Positions 5,662 to 12,410 of a DNA stretch of 17,381 bases are shown here, piece by piece (position 1 is the first letter of the stretch; each line of letters opens with the position of its first letter). This DNA comes from CAYZYO01 sp964482585. Its GTDB lineage: Bacteria; Bacillota; Syntrophomonadia; Syntrophomonadales; Syntrophomonadaceae. The translations under genes and the position numbers were made by a program. The notes below the pieces were generated by a model. The model was given only the letters and a program-made list of their open reading frames with translations, was not told where the DNA came from and did not search any database. The DNA is taken from the NCBI GenBank assembly GCA_964482585.1, contig CAYZYO010000045.1, positions 1 through 17,381 of the forward strand. The letters are read 5' to 3'.

Positions 5662-7293
5662 CTATTCTACCGAAATAATATAGCTATAATGGGGTTGGCC
5701 TCCATAATGGACTTCAACTTCACAATCGGGATAAGTGTTAGCAATTTTCTCCCTTAGATCCAATGCTCTATCCTCATCTATATCTGCACTATAAAAGAAG
5801 GTAATTAACTCACTTTCATTATCTTTCATATACTGCAGTAACAATTCGACTGCTTCTTCCTTGCTTTTGGCAATAAGCTTTATCTCATCCTCAATTATGC
5901 CCAGAATATCTCCTTCTTTGATTTCGAGTCCGTTCAATGATGAATCCCTTACTGCATAAGTTACCTCAGCATATTTTACGTGCTTTATTTCTTCCGCCAT
6001 CGCCTGGTATATACCATCTATATCTCCCATAGAGTCATAGGCAATTAGTGCGGTAATTGCCTGCATAACTGATCTGGTAGGTACTACTGCTACTTTTTTA
6101 TCACTTAGTTTTCCTGCCTGTTTGGCCGCCATTATGACATTGCTGTTGTTAGGTAGAATTATTATTGATTTTGCATTAATCCGGGTACAGGCATCCAACA
6201 ACTCTTCTGTACTCGGGTTCATGGTCTGCCCACCTTCAACAACAATATCGACTCCCAGGCCTTTTAGGATTTCTATTACCCCATCTCCCACTCCTACTGC
6301 TACTAAACCTATTTCTTTTGCAGGTTCATTTTTTTTCGTTTCTTCCTGCCAGGTGGTTAAATGTTCATGGGCTTCTTCAACCATGTTATTTATCTTAATA
6401 TCACTTAAACTACCCCATTGTAGACAACTCTCCAATACTTTCCCCGGATGATTAGAATGAATATGTACTTTTACCATATCATCTCCACCAATTACTAACA
6501 TGGAATCGCCTAGTGGTTCTAAATGATCTTTTATATTTTCAGAGTTCAGGTTGTTTCCCTTAATTAAGACCTCAGTACAGTATTGAAATTCTATATCTAG
6601 TCCTAATTCTGAAAGAATTTCTTCCTTTGTATGCTCCAATTTCTGAACTTTATAAGTATCTAAAGGTATATCCTTTTCCCTGGCCAAACCCTCGACTAAT
6701 CCTTCCAAAAAATACAATAACCCCTGTCCACCAGCATCAACAACCCCGGCCTCTTTTAGTACCGGCAGCATATTGGGTGTTTTTTTCAGTGTTTGCCGTC
6801 CTTCTTGAATTCCGGCAAATAGAATGGCTATTATATCCTTATTCTTTCTGGCTTCTATTTCACATTTATCTGCTATTTCCCGGATAATTGTTAATATAGT
6901 ACCTTCTACCGGCTTCATAACTGCTTTATAAGCCGTATCCGAACCTGCTTTTAAAGCCAGGGCTAATTCAACTGCATCGGCATCTTTTTTACCCTCAAAT
7001 ATTTTAGCTATCCCTCTAAATATTTGTGACAATATTACTCCCGAATTCCCCCTGGCTCCCATAAGAGACCCTCTGGAAACAGCTTTAGCTATCTTATCCA
7101 GGGTATAATCGGGGCAGTTCTCCCCCTCTTTTACAGCTGATAAAAGGGTCAAATACATATTAGTACCTGTATCTCCATCTGGAACTGGAAACACGTTTAA
7201 TAAGTTGACACTATCTTTATTATGCTCCAGATTAATGCAGCCTCTTTTTATACCTCTTACGAAATCCTTTCCACTAATACAGACCAAACTCAA
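5662..7293 (-). CDS. fakA: Fatty acid kinase catalytic subunit FakA (YloV/DhaL-DegV family)
   Basis: FakA phosphorylates fatty acids held by FakB carrier proteins, feeding acyl-phosphate to phospholipid synthesis. The 543 residues match the family length. Seen: an N-terminal DhaL-type nucleotide-binding domain (about 1-205) with NVFPVPDGDTGTNM (33-46; D39 and D41 as likely Mg ligands), GSLMGARGNSGVILSQ (75-90) and VVDAGGQG (about 184-191), then a middle domain and a C-terminal DAK1_2/DegV-like domain (about 310-543) with an ILPNNSNV motif. The start is TTG at 7293 with GGGGAGGA upstream. Only 15 bases separate it from the upstream asp23-family gene, the usual yloU-yloV pair. No fakB is in the window. 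Confidence 0.92.
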   Translation of the reverse strand: MSLVCISGKDFVRGIKRGCINLEHNKDSVNLLNVFPVPDGDTGTNMYLTLLSAVKEGENCPDYTLDKIAKAVSRGSLMGARGNSGVILSQIFRGIAKIFEGKKDADAVELALALKAGSDTAYKAVMKPVEGTILTIIREIADKCEIEARKNKDIIAILFAGIQEGRQTLKKTPNMLPVLKEAGVVDAGGQGLLYFLEGLVEGLAREKDIPLDTYKVQKLEHTKEEILSELGLDIEFQYCTEVLIKGNNLNSENIKDHLEPLGDSMLVIGGDDMVKVHIHSNHPGKVLESCLQWGSLSDIKINNMVEEAHEHLTTWQEETKKNEPAKEIGLVAVGVGDGVIEILKGLGVDIVVEGGQTMNPSTEELLDACTRINAKSIIILPNNSNVIMAAKQAGKLSDKKVAVVPTRSVMQAITALIAYDSMGDIDGIYQAMAEEIKHVKYAEVTYAVRDSSLNGLEIKEGDILGIIEDEIKLIAKSKEEAVELLLQYMKDNESELITFFYSADIDEDRALDLREKIANTYPDCEVEVHYGGQPHYSYIISVE

Positions 7294-7308
7294 CTTTTAA
7301 ATCCTCCC

Positions 7309-7671
7309 CTATTTTTCTCTTATAACCTTTACCCCTTTTATATTGACATTTACACAACTCACAGTTACGCCGGCGTTCTTTTTTAAAACATAGGCAACTT
7401 TTTGCATCACATTGTGGGCTACTTCTTTAATTTTAATGCCATAACCAATTATTACGTAAACATCAACCACCAGGCCCTTTTCAGATAAATCTACTACTAC
7501 CCCTTTGCGTATAGATTCGATTCCCAGAATACTGGTTAAGCCTGATTGAATATCCTGAGGAACCATCCCGACCAAACCGTAGCAATCTATTGCCGCTAAT
7601 CCAGCTATCGTCTCTAATACTTCTCTGCTTACATTTATGTCTCCTAGATTTGTAGTCTTTATTTTGTACAT
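7309..7671 (-). CDS. yloU: Asp23/Gls24 family protein (YloU-like)
   Basis: A 120-residue soluble protein of the Asp23 (DUF322) family. Seen: the N-terminal GDINVSREVLETIAGLAAID (10-29), GLVGMVP, a central VVDLSEKGLVVDVYVIIGYG and a C-terminal VNVNIKGVKV, as in the family. The function is not settled; relatives are linked to envelope stress or membrane anchoring in Gram-positive bacteria. It starts with ATG at 7671 after AAGGAGGGAG. It precedes fakA by 15 bases and is divergent from rpmB, an arrangement conserved in Firmicutes. Confidence 0.92.
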   Translation of the reverse strand: MYKIKTTNLGDINVSREVLETIAGLAAIDCYGLVGMVPQDIQSGLTSILGIESIRKGVVVDLSEKGLVVDVYVIIGYGIKIKEVAHNVMQKVAYVLKKNAGVTVSCVNVNIKGVKVIREK

Positions 7672-7798
7672 AATACTCCCTCCTTGTACATTATCGGATT
7701 TAAAGTATTAATATAATCTTTAAATTAAAATCATATATTAATTATGATGTATTTTTAATATATTCATAATTCTACATCTTAATACTTATTCCTTCTTC

Positions 7799-7827
7799 TT
7801 GCCCTTTACTCTCAATTTTGCTAAAAT
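7799..7827 (+). promoter_or_regulatory. Candidate sigma-A promoter for rpmB
   Basis: TTGCCC (7799-7804) and TAAAAT (7822-7827) are separated by exactly 17 bases and lie about 35 bases upstream of the start codon. Both hexamers match vegetative consensus at 4 or 5 positions. Confidence 0.5.
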
Positions 7828-7862
7828 ATTTAATGGACTGTTAATAGAGAGGGGGCAATATC

Positions 7863-8051
7863 GTGGCAAAATGTGAAATTTGTGGGAAAGGCGTAGCTTT
7901 TGGTAAGAAATACAGCCATTCTCATATTAGAACCAACCGGCAATGGAAACCGAATGTTCAACGGGTTAAAGTTATTTTAAAAGGTACACCAAAAAGGGTT
8001 TATGTTTGCACCCGCTGTCTGCGTTCTGGAAAAGTTGAAAGGGCTGTTTAG
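7863..8051 (+). CDS. rpmB: 50S ribosomal protein L28 (zinc-binding C+ form)
   Basis: A 62-residue L28 of normal length. Seen: MAKCEICGKG at the N-terminus, SHSHIRTNRQWKPNVQ in the middle, and a C-terminal VCTRCLRSGKV. The two CxxC pairs (C4/C7 and the pair near 49-52) make this the zinc-ribbon form. A cell under zinc limitation would need a C-minus paralogue elsewhere. It starts with GTG at 7863 with GAGGGGG 6-7 bases upstream, is monocistronic, and is closed by a terminator at 8081-8113. It is divergent from asp23-fakA. Confidence 0.97.
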   Translation: MAKCEICGKGVAFGKKYSHSHIRTNRQWKPNVQRVKVILKGTPKRVYVCTRCLRSGKVERAV

Positions 8052-8080
8052 ACATTCTTTTAACCTAAAACTTATAAATA

Positions 8081-8117
8081 AAAGCCATGTTTTATAGTGT
8101 TAAACATGGCTTTTAAA
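8081..8117 (+). terminator. Intrinsic terminator of rpmB
   Basis: AAAGCCATGTTT (8081-8092) pairs perfectly with AAACATGGCTTT (8102-8113) around a 9-base loop, ending in TTTTAAAATT. It lies 30 bases after the rpmB stop. Confidence 0.85.
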
Positions 8118-8213
8118 ATTGCAAGAGAACATTATCGCAAAATAATTCAAATAATTCTTTAACCTAACCCCTCATGCCCGGAGGACATAGCCACTTATGC
8201 AAACAAAGAGCTG

Positions 8214-8250
8214 ATTAACCACAGATGCACACAGATTCACGCAGATTTTT
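8214..8250. repeat. Dispersed repeat AACCACAGATGCACACAGAT type
   Basis: ATTAACCACAGATGCACACA followed by GATTCACGCAGATTTTTT. This is the fuller copy of the repeat whose degenerate inverted relative is at 1588-1614. It lies about 36 bases before the palindrome at 8286. Confidence 0.55.
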
Positions 8251-8285
8251 TGGTTTTTGTTTTTTGTAGCGTAATTCTTATATTA

Positions 8286-8319
8286 ACCCGTAGAGGCGAC
8301 TTCAGACGCCTCTACGGGT
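8286..8319. repeat. Perfect 13-base inverted repeat of the 'GTAGAGG' family
   Basis: ACCCGTAGAGGCG (8286-8298) is perfectly inverted at 8307-8319 around an 8-base loop. The core GTAGAGGCGACTTCAG resembles GTAGAGGAGACTTTAG at 9749, so it looks like a compensated variant of the same palindrome family. No T run follows, so it is not a normal terminator. Confidence 0.65.
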
Positions 8320-8566
8320 CTATCTACGGTTATGTCTGGTAAGGTGATTGCATTAAGCCTTTATTTTCTTACAATACATATAAAGTTAAAGTTATGTATT
8401 TCTATGAATTATAGATGTAGCATGTTATTAATTAAGCTTGAAAGCAGTTTTTATTTGTAATGGGGGGTTCATATTTTCTTTTTAAAGGAGAAAATTAATA
8501 TAGACGTTGTTCAACAGTATAATAAAGCTGATTACGGATCAAGCAGTAAAGATTATGAAATCAGGA

Positions 8567-8597
8567 AAAACCCATCTATATCTAGTAGATGGGTTTT
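8567..8597. terminator. Terminator of galT
   Basis: AAAACCCATCTA (8567-8578) pairs with TAGATGGGTTTT (8586-8597), 12 bases with a 7-base loop. It lies 30 bases after the galT stop; the symmetric A/T flanks allow action on both strands. Confidence 0.8.
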
Positions 8598-8627
8598 AAT
8601 TTCGGTTACGGCAACTGATGCTGCTTT

Positions 8628-9638
8628 CTATAACATTGTCTGGAAGCTCTCTTTCAAGATATTAGCCGCCAATTCAGGTGCTACCGGATTAATATAAACT
8701 CCGGTAGCTACTTCTACCCCTGCTGCGACCAGCATTCTCGGAGTAATTTCCCAGAACCAGTGATATCCCGCCTGGTAAGGAACGTTAACCGGAGCACTAT
8801 TAATAACAAAATTATATGAAGGATTATCTAATGAGTCGATCACTGCCATGGTTATTTTTCTGGATAATAATGCCAGTTCTTTTTCCTCCAAAGGGTTAAT
8901 CTCTCCAAAATGCTCCATATGTCTTTTAGGCACAATCCAACTTTCATACGCAAACCGCGGGGCATAAGGACAAATAATTAAAAAGTTTTCACCTTCATAA
9001 ATAATCCTCTCTTTACTCTCCTGCTCCTGCTTTAAGATATCACAGATCAAACAGCTGCCTTTTTGTTCATAATATTGAACCATCCCTTCATTTTCTTGGG
9101 GATCAAACGGCAGTCCTACTATTTGACTATGACTATGCCCTAAAGAAGCACCTCCAAACATGCCCCGGTTTTTATATATCTGTATATACTTTATCCGGGT
9201 ATCTCCAGCTAAACTGTTATATCTATTTTTAAACATGGAAATGATCTTTTCCACTCTTTCTAATTCAAATTCATGGTATTCCGGACTATGTTCCGGGGTT
9301 TCTATAATCACTTCATGCTGTCCCAATCCATTATAATTGCTATATATCCCACTATAGTTCTCTTTTAGTTCACCTTCAAGTAAAAATGCTGAAAATTTAT
9401 TAGGTATAGCCCTGATTAACCACCCGGGAGAATCGGGTTGCTGATTATCAGGCCTGTATGCAGCTATCTCTGGAGGTGTATACTCCTCATTGCCCCCGCA
9501 AAAAGGACAAAATCCGCCTCTGGTTTCAGATTCATTTATCCCCATACCAGCAGTTGGAAAATCATTCGGCTTCAACGCACGATCTGATGCTACAGCAACC
9601 CACCTATTTTTTACTAGATTTTTTCTAATTTCAGACAC
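8628..9638 (-). CDS. galT: Galactose-1-phosphate uridylyltransferase family protein (HIT superfamily)
   Basis: A 336-residue GalT-family nucleotidyltransferase. Seen: NRWVAVASDRALKP near 11-24, a Zn-type pair CPFC (C44, C47), GQHEVIIETPEHSPEY (106-121), the active-site HSHSQ (168-172, with H170 as the expected UMP-accepting His), and a second CLIC pair (196-199). Classical GalT exchanges UMP between UDP-glucose and galactose-1-phosphate in the Leloir pathway. The HSHSQ form and the absence of galK/galE here leave room for a related ADP-sugar or nucleotide-sugar phosphorylase activity. It starts with GTG at 9638 with AGGAGG about 9 bases upstream. It stands alone between repeat-rich spacers. 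Confidence 0.88.
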   Translation of the reverse strand: MSEIRKNLVKNRWVAVASDRALKPNDFPTAGMGINESETRGGFCPFCGGNEEYTPPEIAAYRPDNQQPDSPGWLIRAIPNKFSAFLLEGELKENYSGIYSNYNGLGQHEVIIETPEHSPEYHEFELERVEKIISMFKNRYNSLAGDTRIKYIQIYKNRGMFGGASLGHSHSQIVGLPFDPQENEGMVQYYEQKGSCLICDILKQEQESKERIIYEGENFLIICPYAPRFAYESWIVPKRHMEHFGEINPLEEKELALLSRKITMAVIDSLDNPSYNFVINSAPVNVPYQAGYHWFWEITPRMLVAAGVEVATGVYINPVAPELAANILKESFQTML

Positions 9639-9749
9639 TATTGTTTACCTCCTAACCTTTTTAATTTTTTCGTATTCTCTTCCAAATTCCTGGAATTATC
9701 CTGATTATTAACTACTACTCAACTGCTAAATAACCTAATTCTTGCATCG

Positions 9750-9769
9750 TAGAGGAGACTTTAGTCTCC
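9750..9769. repeat. Palindrome TAGAGGAGACTTTAGTCTCC
   Basis: Identical over 20 bases to 5461-5480. Contains GGAGAC/GTCTCC around TTTA. Forms an inverted pair with 10086-10101. Confidence 0.75.
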
Positions 9770-9781
9770 AGCCTACTTGAA

Positions 9782-9836
9782 CAATGGTAAAGCAATGGTT
9801 AAGCAATGGTTGAACAATTGTTGAATAATGGTTCCT
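9782..9836. repeat. Five 11-base tandem units (CAATGGTTRAG type)
   Basis: Units start at 9782, 9793, 9804, 9815 and 9826: CAATGGTAAAG, CAATGGTTAAG, CAATGGTTGAA, CAATTGTTGAA, TAATGGTTCCT. The period is exact and the divergence rises to the right. Confidence 0.75.
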
Positions 9837-9883
9837 GGTTTCTGTCTGCACACCTAATAAATCCATACTATCCCCATCTCTGT

Positions 9884-9923
9884 CCAACCGATCAACTGAC
9901 CAACTAACCAACCAACTAACCAA
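9884..9923. repeat. Five 8-base tandem units (CCAACTAA type)
   Basis: Units CCAACCGA, TCAACTGA, CCAACTAA, CCAACCAA, CTAACCAA in exact 8-base register. A second low-complexity array 47 bases after the 11-base one. Confidence 0.65.
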
Positions 9924-10032
9924 AAATAATATCCGGCATTGACTTAATTCCACTTTTAGCGTTTATAAACTGTTAAAATATATTTCAGACAATATAACAT
10001 TCTTGAAAAAGTCTTCTGGTTAAATGAGACTA

Positions 10033-10145
10033 TTGCATAATTCTAAACTTTACCATTTTACTCCGCTCAGGGTGATAGTTAAACCGGAGACTGAAGTCTC
10101 CTTAGCAAATGCAAGAGTTCTAATGGTATATATAGCTTTATGCAA
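10033..10145. repeat. Palindromic element upstream of the hexapeptide-repeat gene
   Basis: TTGCATAA (10033-10040) is inverted at 10138-10145, roughly symmetric about GGAGACTGAAGTCTCC (10086-10101). It resembles the nested palindrome at 5407-5575 in architecture and core sequence. It ends about 57 bases before the downstream start codon, so it may affect that gene's leader. Confidence 0.5.
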
Positions 10146-10201
10146 AATTCTCAAATAGTAATTTAGAAATTGTCATAATAAATCTTTAAGGAGGAATTTC
10201 C

Positions 10202-10732
10202 TTGGCTTTATATGAATTCGAAGGCAAACGTCCAAATATTGGTAATTCAACCTACATTTCCCCTCAAGCTATTATAATTGGTGAAGTTCATATTGGCGAT
10301 AAATGTTTTATCGGCCCAGGTACAGTAATTAGAGGCGATTACGGAAAAATCATTATTAATAACGGATCTGCTATCGAAGAAAACTGCATTATTCATGCTG
10401 AACCTGGCAGTTCAGTTATTATTGAAGATAATGTTGTAGTAGGACATGGAGCAATTATTCATGGACCGTGCCTACTGGAAAATAACGCGGTAATTGGTAT
10501 GGCCTCGGTTATATGCGCCAGGACTAAAATAGGTACCAAATCTCTTTTGGGAGCAGGAAGCCTTCTTCCTCCTGGTCAAACTGTTCCAAAAGGAAAACTA
10601 GCTTATGGTAATCCGGCATCAGTAATCAGGGACATGAATGAGAAAGATCTGGAATATAATAAAATAGCTTTCAAAACATATCAAGATCTTGCTATACGTT
10701 GCACTAACAATCTAAAAAAAATTCCTGATTAA
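10202..10732 (+). CDS. Gamma-carbonic-anhydrase-like hexapeptide-repeat protein
   Basis: A 176-residue left-handed beta-helix protein with many [LIV]-G-x4 hexapeptide turns from about residue 12 to 130 and a C-terminal helix (about 143-170). Seen: VIRGDYGKI (42-50) and three His at 65, 82 and 87 in the sequence H65, GHGAIIHG (81-88). These correspond to the metal-binding His triad of gamma-class carbonic anhydrases; YGNPASVIRD follows near 135-144. The family trimerises and also includes PaaY/CaiE-type thioesterases, so activity is uncertain; bicarbonate handling in an acyl-CoA-metabolising anaerobe is plausible. It starts with TTG at 10202 behind AAGGAGG. It is the only plus-strand gene in the right half. 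Confidence 0.9.
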   Translation: MALYEFEGKRPNIGNSTYISPQAIIIGEVHIGDKCFIGPGTVIRGDYGKIIINNGSAIEENCIIHAEPGSSVIIEDNVVVGHGAIIHGPCLLENNAVIGMASVICARTKIGTKSLLGAGSLLPPGQTVPKGKLAYGNPASVIRDMNEKDLEYNKIAFKTYQDLAIRCTNNLKKIPD

Positions 10733-11042
10733 AACTAATAAGCATGTTCGTTCATACCTATATATTTGTTTATAAAGCTAATATGCTTGACCCTTTTTAT
10801 GCGGTCCAGCCAATTGTATTTCCTTGCCTTTCTTTTTTATTAAATCCGTATATTATGGAAATGAGCTCTGGGGGCCTAATAAACCTGATTATTGGGGGGA
10901 GTATTTTAGGGGGGATAGAAGAATATACCTTCTAATCAAATCAATAAAGCCCCCAGAAACTCATAGCTAATTTCGTAATATATACAAATCACAACTTATT
11001 TCCTGATTAACTAATGATTCTTATATAGCTAATTAAAAATAT
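10733..11042. other. Spacer with a long-loop inverted repeat (possible structured RNA)
   Basis: No supported gene: a 63-codon open frame at 10744-10935 has no ribosome binding site. The notable structure is ATGAG-ct-CTGGGGGC (10861-10875) inverted at GCCCCCAG-aaa-CTCAT (10949-10964), enclosing 73 bases with two G6 runs (10894-10899, 10909-10914) and two smaller hairpins, AATAA/TTATT and AGAAG/CTTCT. Confidence 0.5.
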
Positions 11043-11126
11043 TCAGGAGTCTAAGTTCGTTGATTGATCTATGACTATTTATTGCTGTGACTAAGCTTCT
11101 TATACCGCCCAAACTTAGCCTCCTGA
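11043..11126 (-). terminator. Long-loop inverted repeat downstream of satP, terminator-like
   Basis: TCAGGAGTCTAAGTT (11043-11057) is inverted at 11112-11126 with 14 of 15 bases matching and a 54-base loop. On the minus strand the second arm is followed by ATATTTTTAATT, so it could end satP transcription; the loop is much longer than usual. Confidence 0.45.
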
Positions 11127-11208
11127 AACACTTATTATGAATTTACAAAATCTTATACCTTACTAACCTGCCTTTTAAACTGAGACTCTTATAAGCAAAC
11201 TCGAACTA

Positions 11209-11805
11209 CTATGTCAGCCAGGGAGTCCCTACAGGTAATATAACGCGTCCAAAAGAGGTGTTTAATACAACCGCAGCAGCAAAGTATGTGGCCATCATAG
11301 CACCGATTAACGCTGTATAGGCCGCAATGTTTACCACAGCAGCTGAAGCTATACCTAATTTAATAAATGTTACACAGGTAACCATTACGCACAGATCCGC
11401 TACCATAGTGGAAAAGAACTTGGGAGCCTCTCTCATATAAGCTGGTAACCATAATATTAAAGATACTGCTAATATTATCCATGCCCATCCATTAGCGGTA
11501 GAATTCATTTCCCAGCCCATTAGAGGTGCATAATAAGCTAATATATCAGCAAGTCCACCGGTAAACATAAAGAATCCAGCAAAGAATAAGAACACGTTCC
11601 CACCAGTTGTTGCACCTTCTTTTAGCTCAATAACGGCGGCAGTAAACTGTATAATAAAACCGCCCAGCAACCAGAAACCAATATAAACACCTGAAGAATG
11701 ATCAATATATCCTTTTAGTAATGCAAAAAATAACAAAGCTGCTATAGCTAGTGCAACTAACCCCGCTGGTCCTGGATTTGCCCAACCACCTTTTTCTGAT
11801 GACAT
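11209..11805 (-). CDS. satP: Acetate/succinate transporter of the GPR1/FUN34/YaaH (AceTr) family
   Basis: A 198-residue integral membrane protein with six predicted helices, the family topology. Seen: the signature NPGPAGL (10-16 from the chosen start) just before helix 1, FFAGFFMFTGGLADI in the middle and a charged loop YMREAPKFF. Family members move acetate or succinate with protons or act as acetate channels; export of acetate would fit a syntrophic fermenter. The start is ATG at 11805 because the AGGAGG at 11813-11818 lies 7 bases upstream; the longer open frame would translate through that site. It is downstream of adk on the same strand, separated by about 600 bases. Substrate is inferred. 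Confidence 0.9.
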   Translation of the reverse strand: MSSEKGGWANPGPAGLVALAIAALLFFALLKGYIDHSSGVYIGFWLLGGFIIQFTAAVIELKEGATTGGNVFLFFAGFFMFTGGLADILAYYAPLMGWEMNSTANGWAWIILAVSLILWLPAYMREAPKFFSTMVADLCVMVTCVTFIKLGIASAAVVNIAAYTALIGAMMATYFAAAVVLNTSFGRVILPVGTPWLT

Positions 11806-12410
11806 AATTAATCCTCCTAACAATAATTTAATTAATAATCCACTTCAAAATCTTGATACAGTAAGACAATAATAACAGGTTTATTAAATATTAAATATTC
11901 CCTACAAATACTACTTTTTAGCTATTGCTCCTTTTGTGCCCAATTCCTAGTTAATGCCAACCTATCACAGCAGATCTGGGCAATTAAGCTACTTAGAATA
12001 AGCGCCAGGGCCACCTTATACTCCCCATGGGCAAATATTTAGTAACTATGATAGGACCTTTAGCCTCACCCATTCCTCCCTTCTTAAGAGAATTTTCTTA
12101 CTCCTTTTTGTGGCTTTCCCCGTCTAAATTAACGAAAACTCTCTTTTACTCCATAATTAGATATTACTGCATGTTAGTGAATGGCTTATAAATAATCCCT
12201 TCACCTTGCACATATTGAATGATATCAGGGTAATACCTTCATATCTCCAACATATAGCCATATTTTATTCTGGAGCTACTACTTGATAAGTAATATGTTG
12301 TATTAACCTTTTGCAATTTGCTCTTTATTACTGTCATCTATAAACTAATATTAAGTCCCATACACCTAATAAGTTGTCCCACCCAGTTTTAGTAAATGAA
12401 TTGGTTTATT
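11806..12410. other. Long spacer between adk and satP, no gene seen
   Basis: No convincing gene. Inverted repeats: AAGAGAATTTTC (12086-12097) with GAAAACTCTCTT (12134-12145), 11 of 12 matched; TGCCCA (11937-11942) with TGGGCA (11977-11982); CAACATAT (12249-12256) with ATATGTTG (12293-12300). These could belong to a structured leader of satP. I recognise no known riboswitch. A 26-codon frame at about 11994-12074 (minus) has GGAGG only one base from its ATG, so it was not called. Confidence 0.45.

Larger units (their letters stand above)
8118..8566. other. Gene-poor spacer between rpmB and galT with dispersed repeats
   Basis: No supported gene. It contains the ATCTGTGGTT-type repeat (8214-8250), a palindrome (8286-8319) and AT-rich sequence. 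An open frame beginning near 8500 behind AAAGGAG has no standard start codon and runs through the galT terminator into the antisense strand of galT, so it was not called. Confidence 0.6.
9639..10201. other. Repeat-rich spacer between galT and the hexapeptide-repeat gene
   Basis: About 560 bases without a supported gene. It holds two copies of the GGAGACT-type palindrome (9750-9769, 10086-10101), an 11-base tandem repeat (9782-9836), an 8-base tandem repeat (9884-9923) and inverted arms TTGCATAA (10033-10040) / TTATGCAA (10138-10145). A 72-residue open frame across 9735-9953 is made of these repeats and was not called. Confidence 0.6.

Noticed and set aside
8498..8695. Open frame behind AAAGGAG near 8490 (IDVVQQYNKADYGSSS...)
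   Set aside because: No ATG, GTG or TTG start; it reads through the galT terminator into antisense of galT.
9782..9923. CRISPR array
   Set aside because: The repeats are contiguous 11- and 8-base units without spacers, and no cas gene is present.
9735..9953. 72-codon minus-strand open frame in the galT upstream spacer
   Set aside because: Made of palindrome and tandem-repeat sequence, with no convincing ribosome binding site.
10744..10935. 63-codon plus-strand open frame after the hexapeptide-repeat gene
   Set aside because: No ribosome binding site, composition unlike a protein of known type, and it overlaps the inverted repeat at 10861-10964.
11994..12074. 26-codon minus-strand frame MGEAKGPIIVTKYLP… between adk and satP
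   Set aside because: GGAGG is only one base from its ATG, too close for initiation, and the peptide is not recognised.
11806..12410. Riboswitch upstream of satP
   Set aside because: Checked by eye for c-di-GMP, SAM, cobalamin and similar conserved cores; none found.
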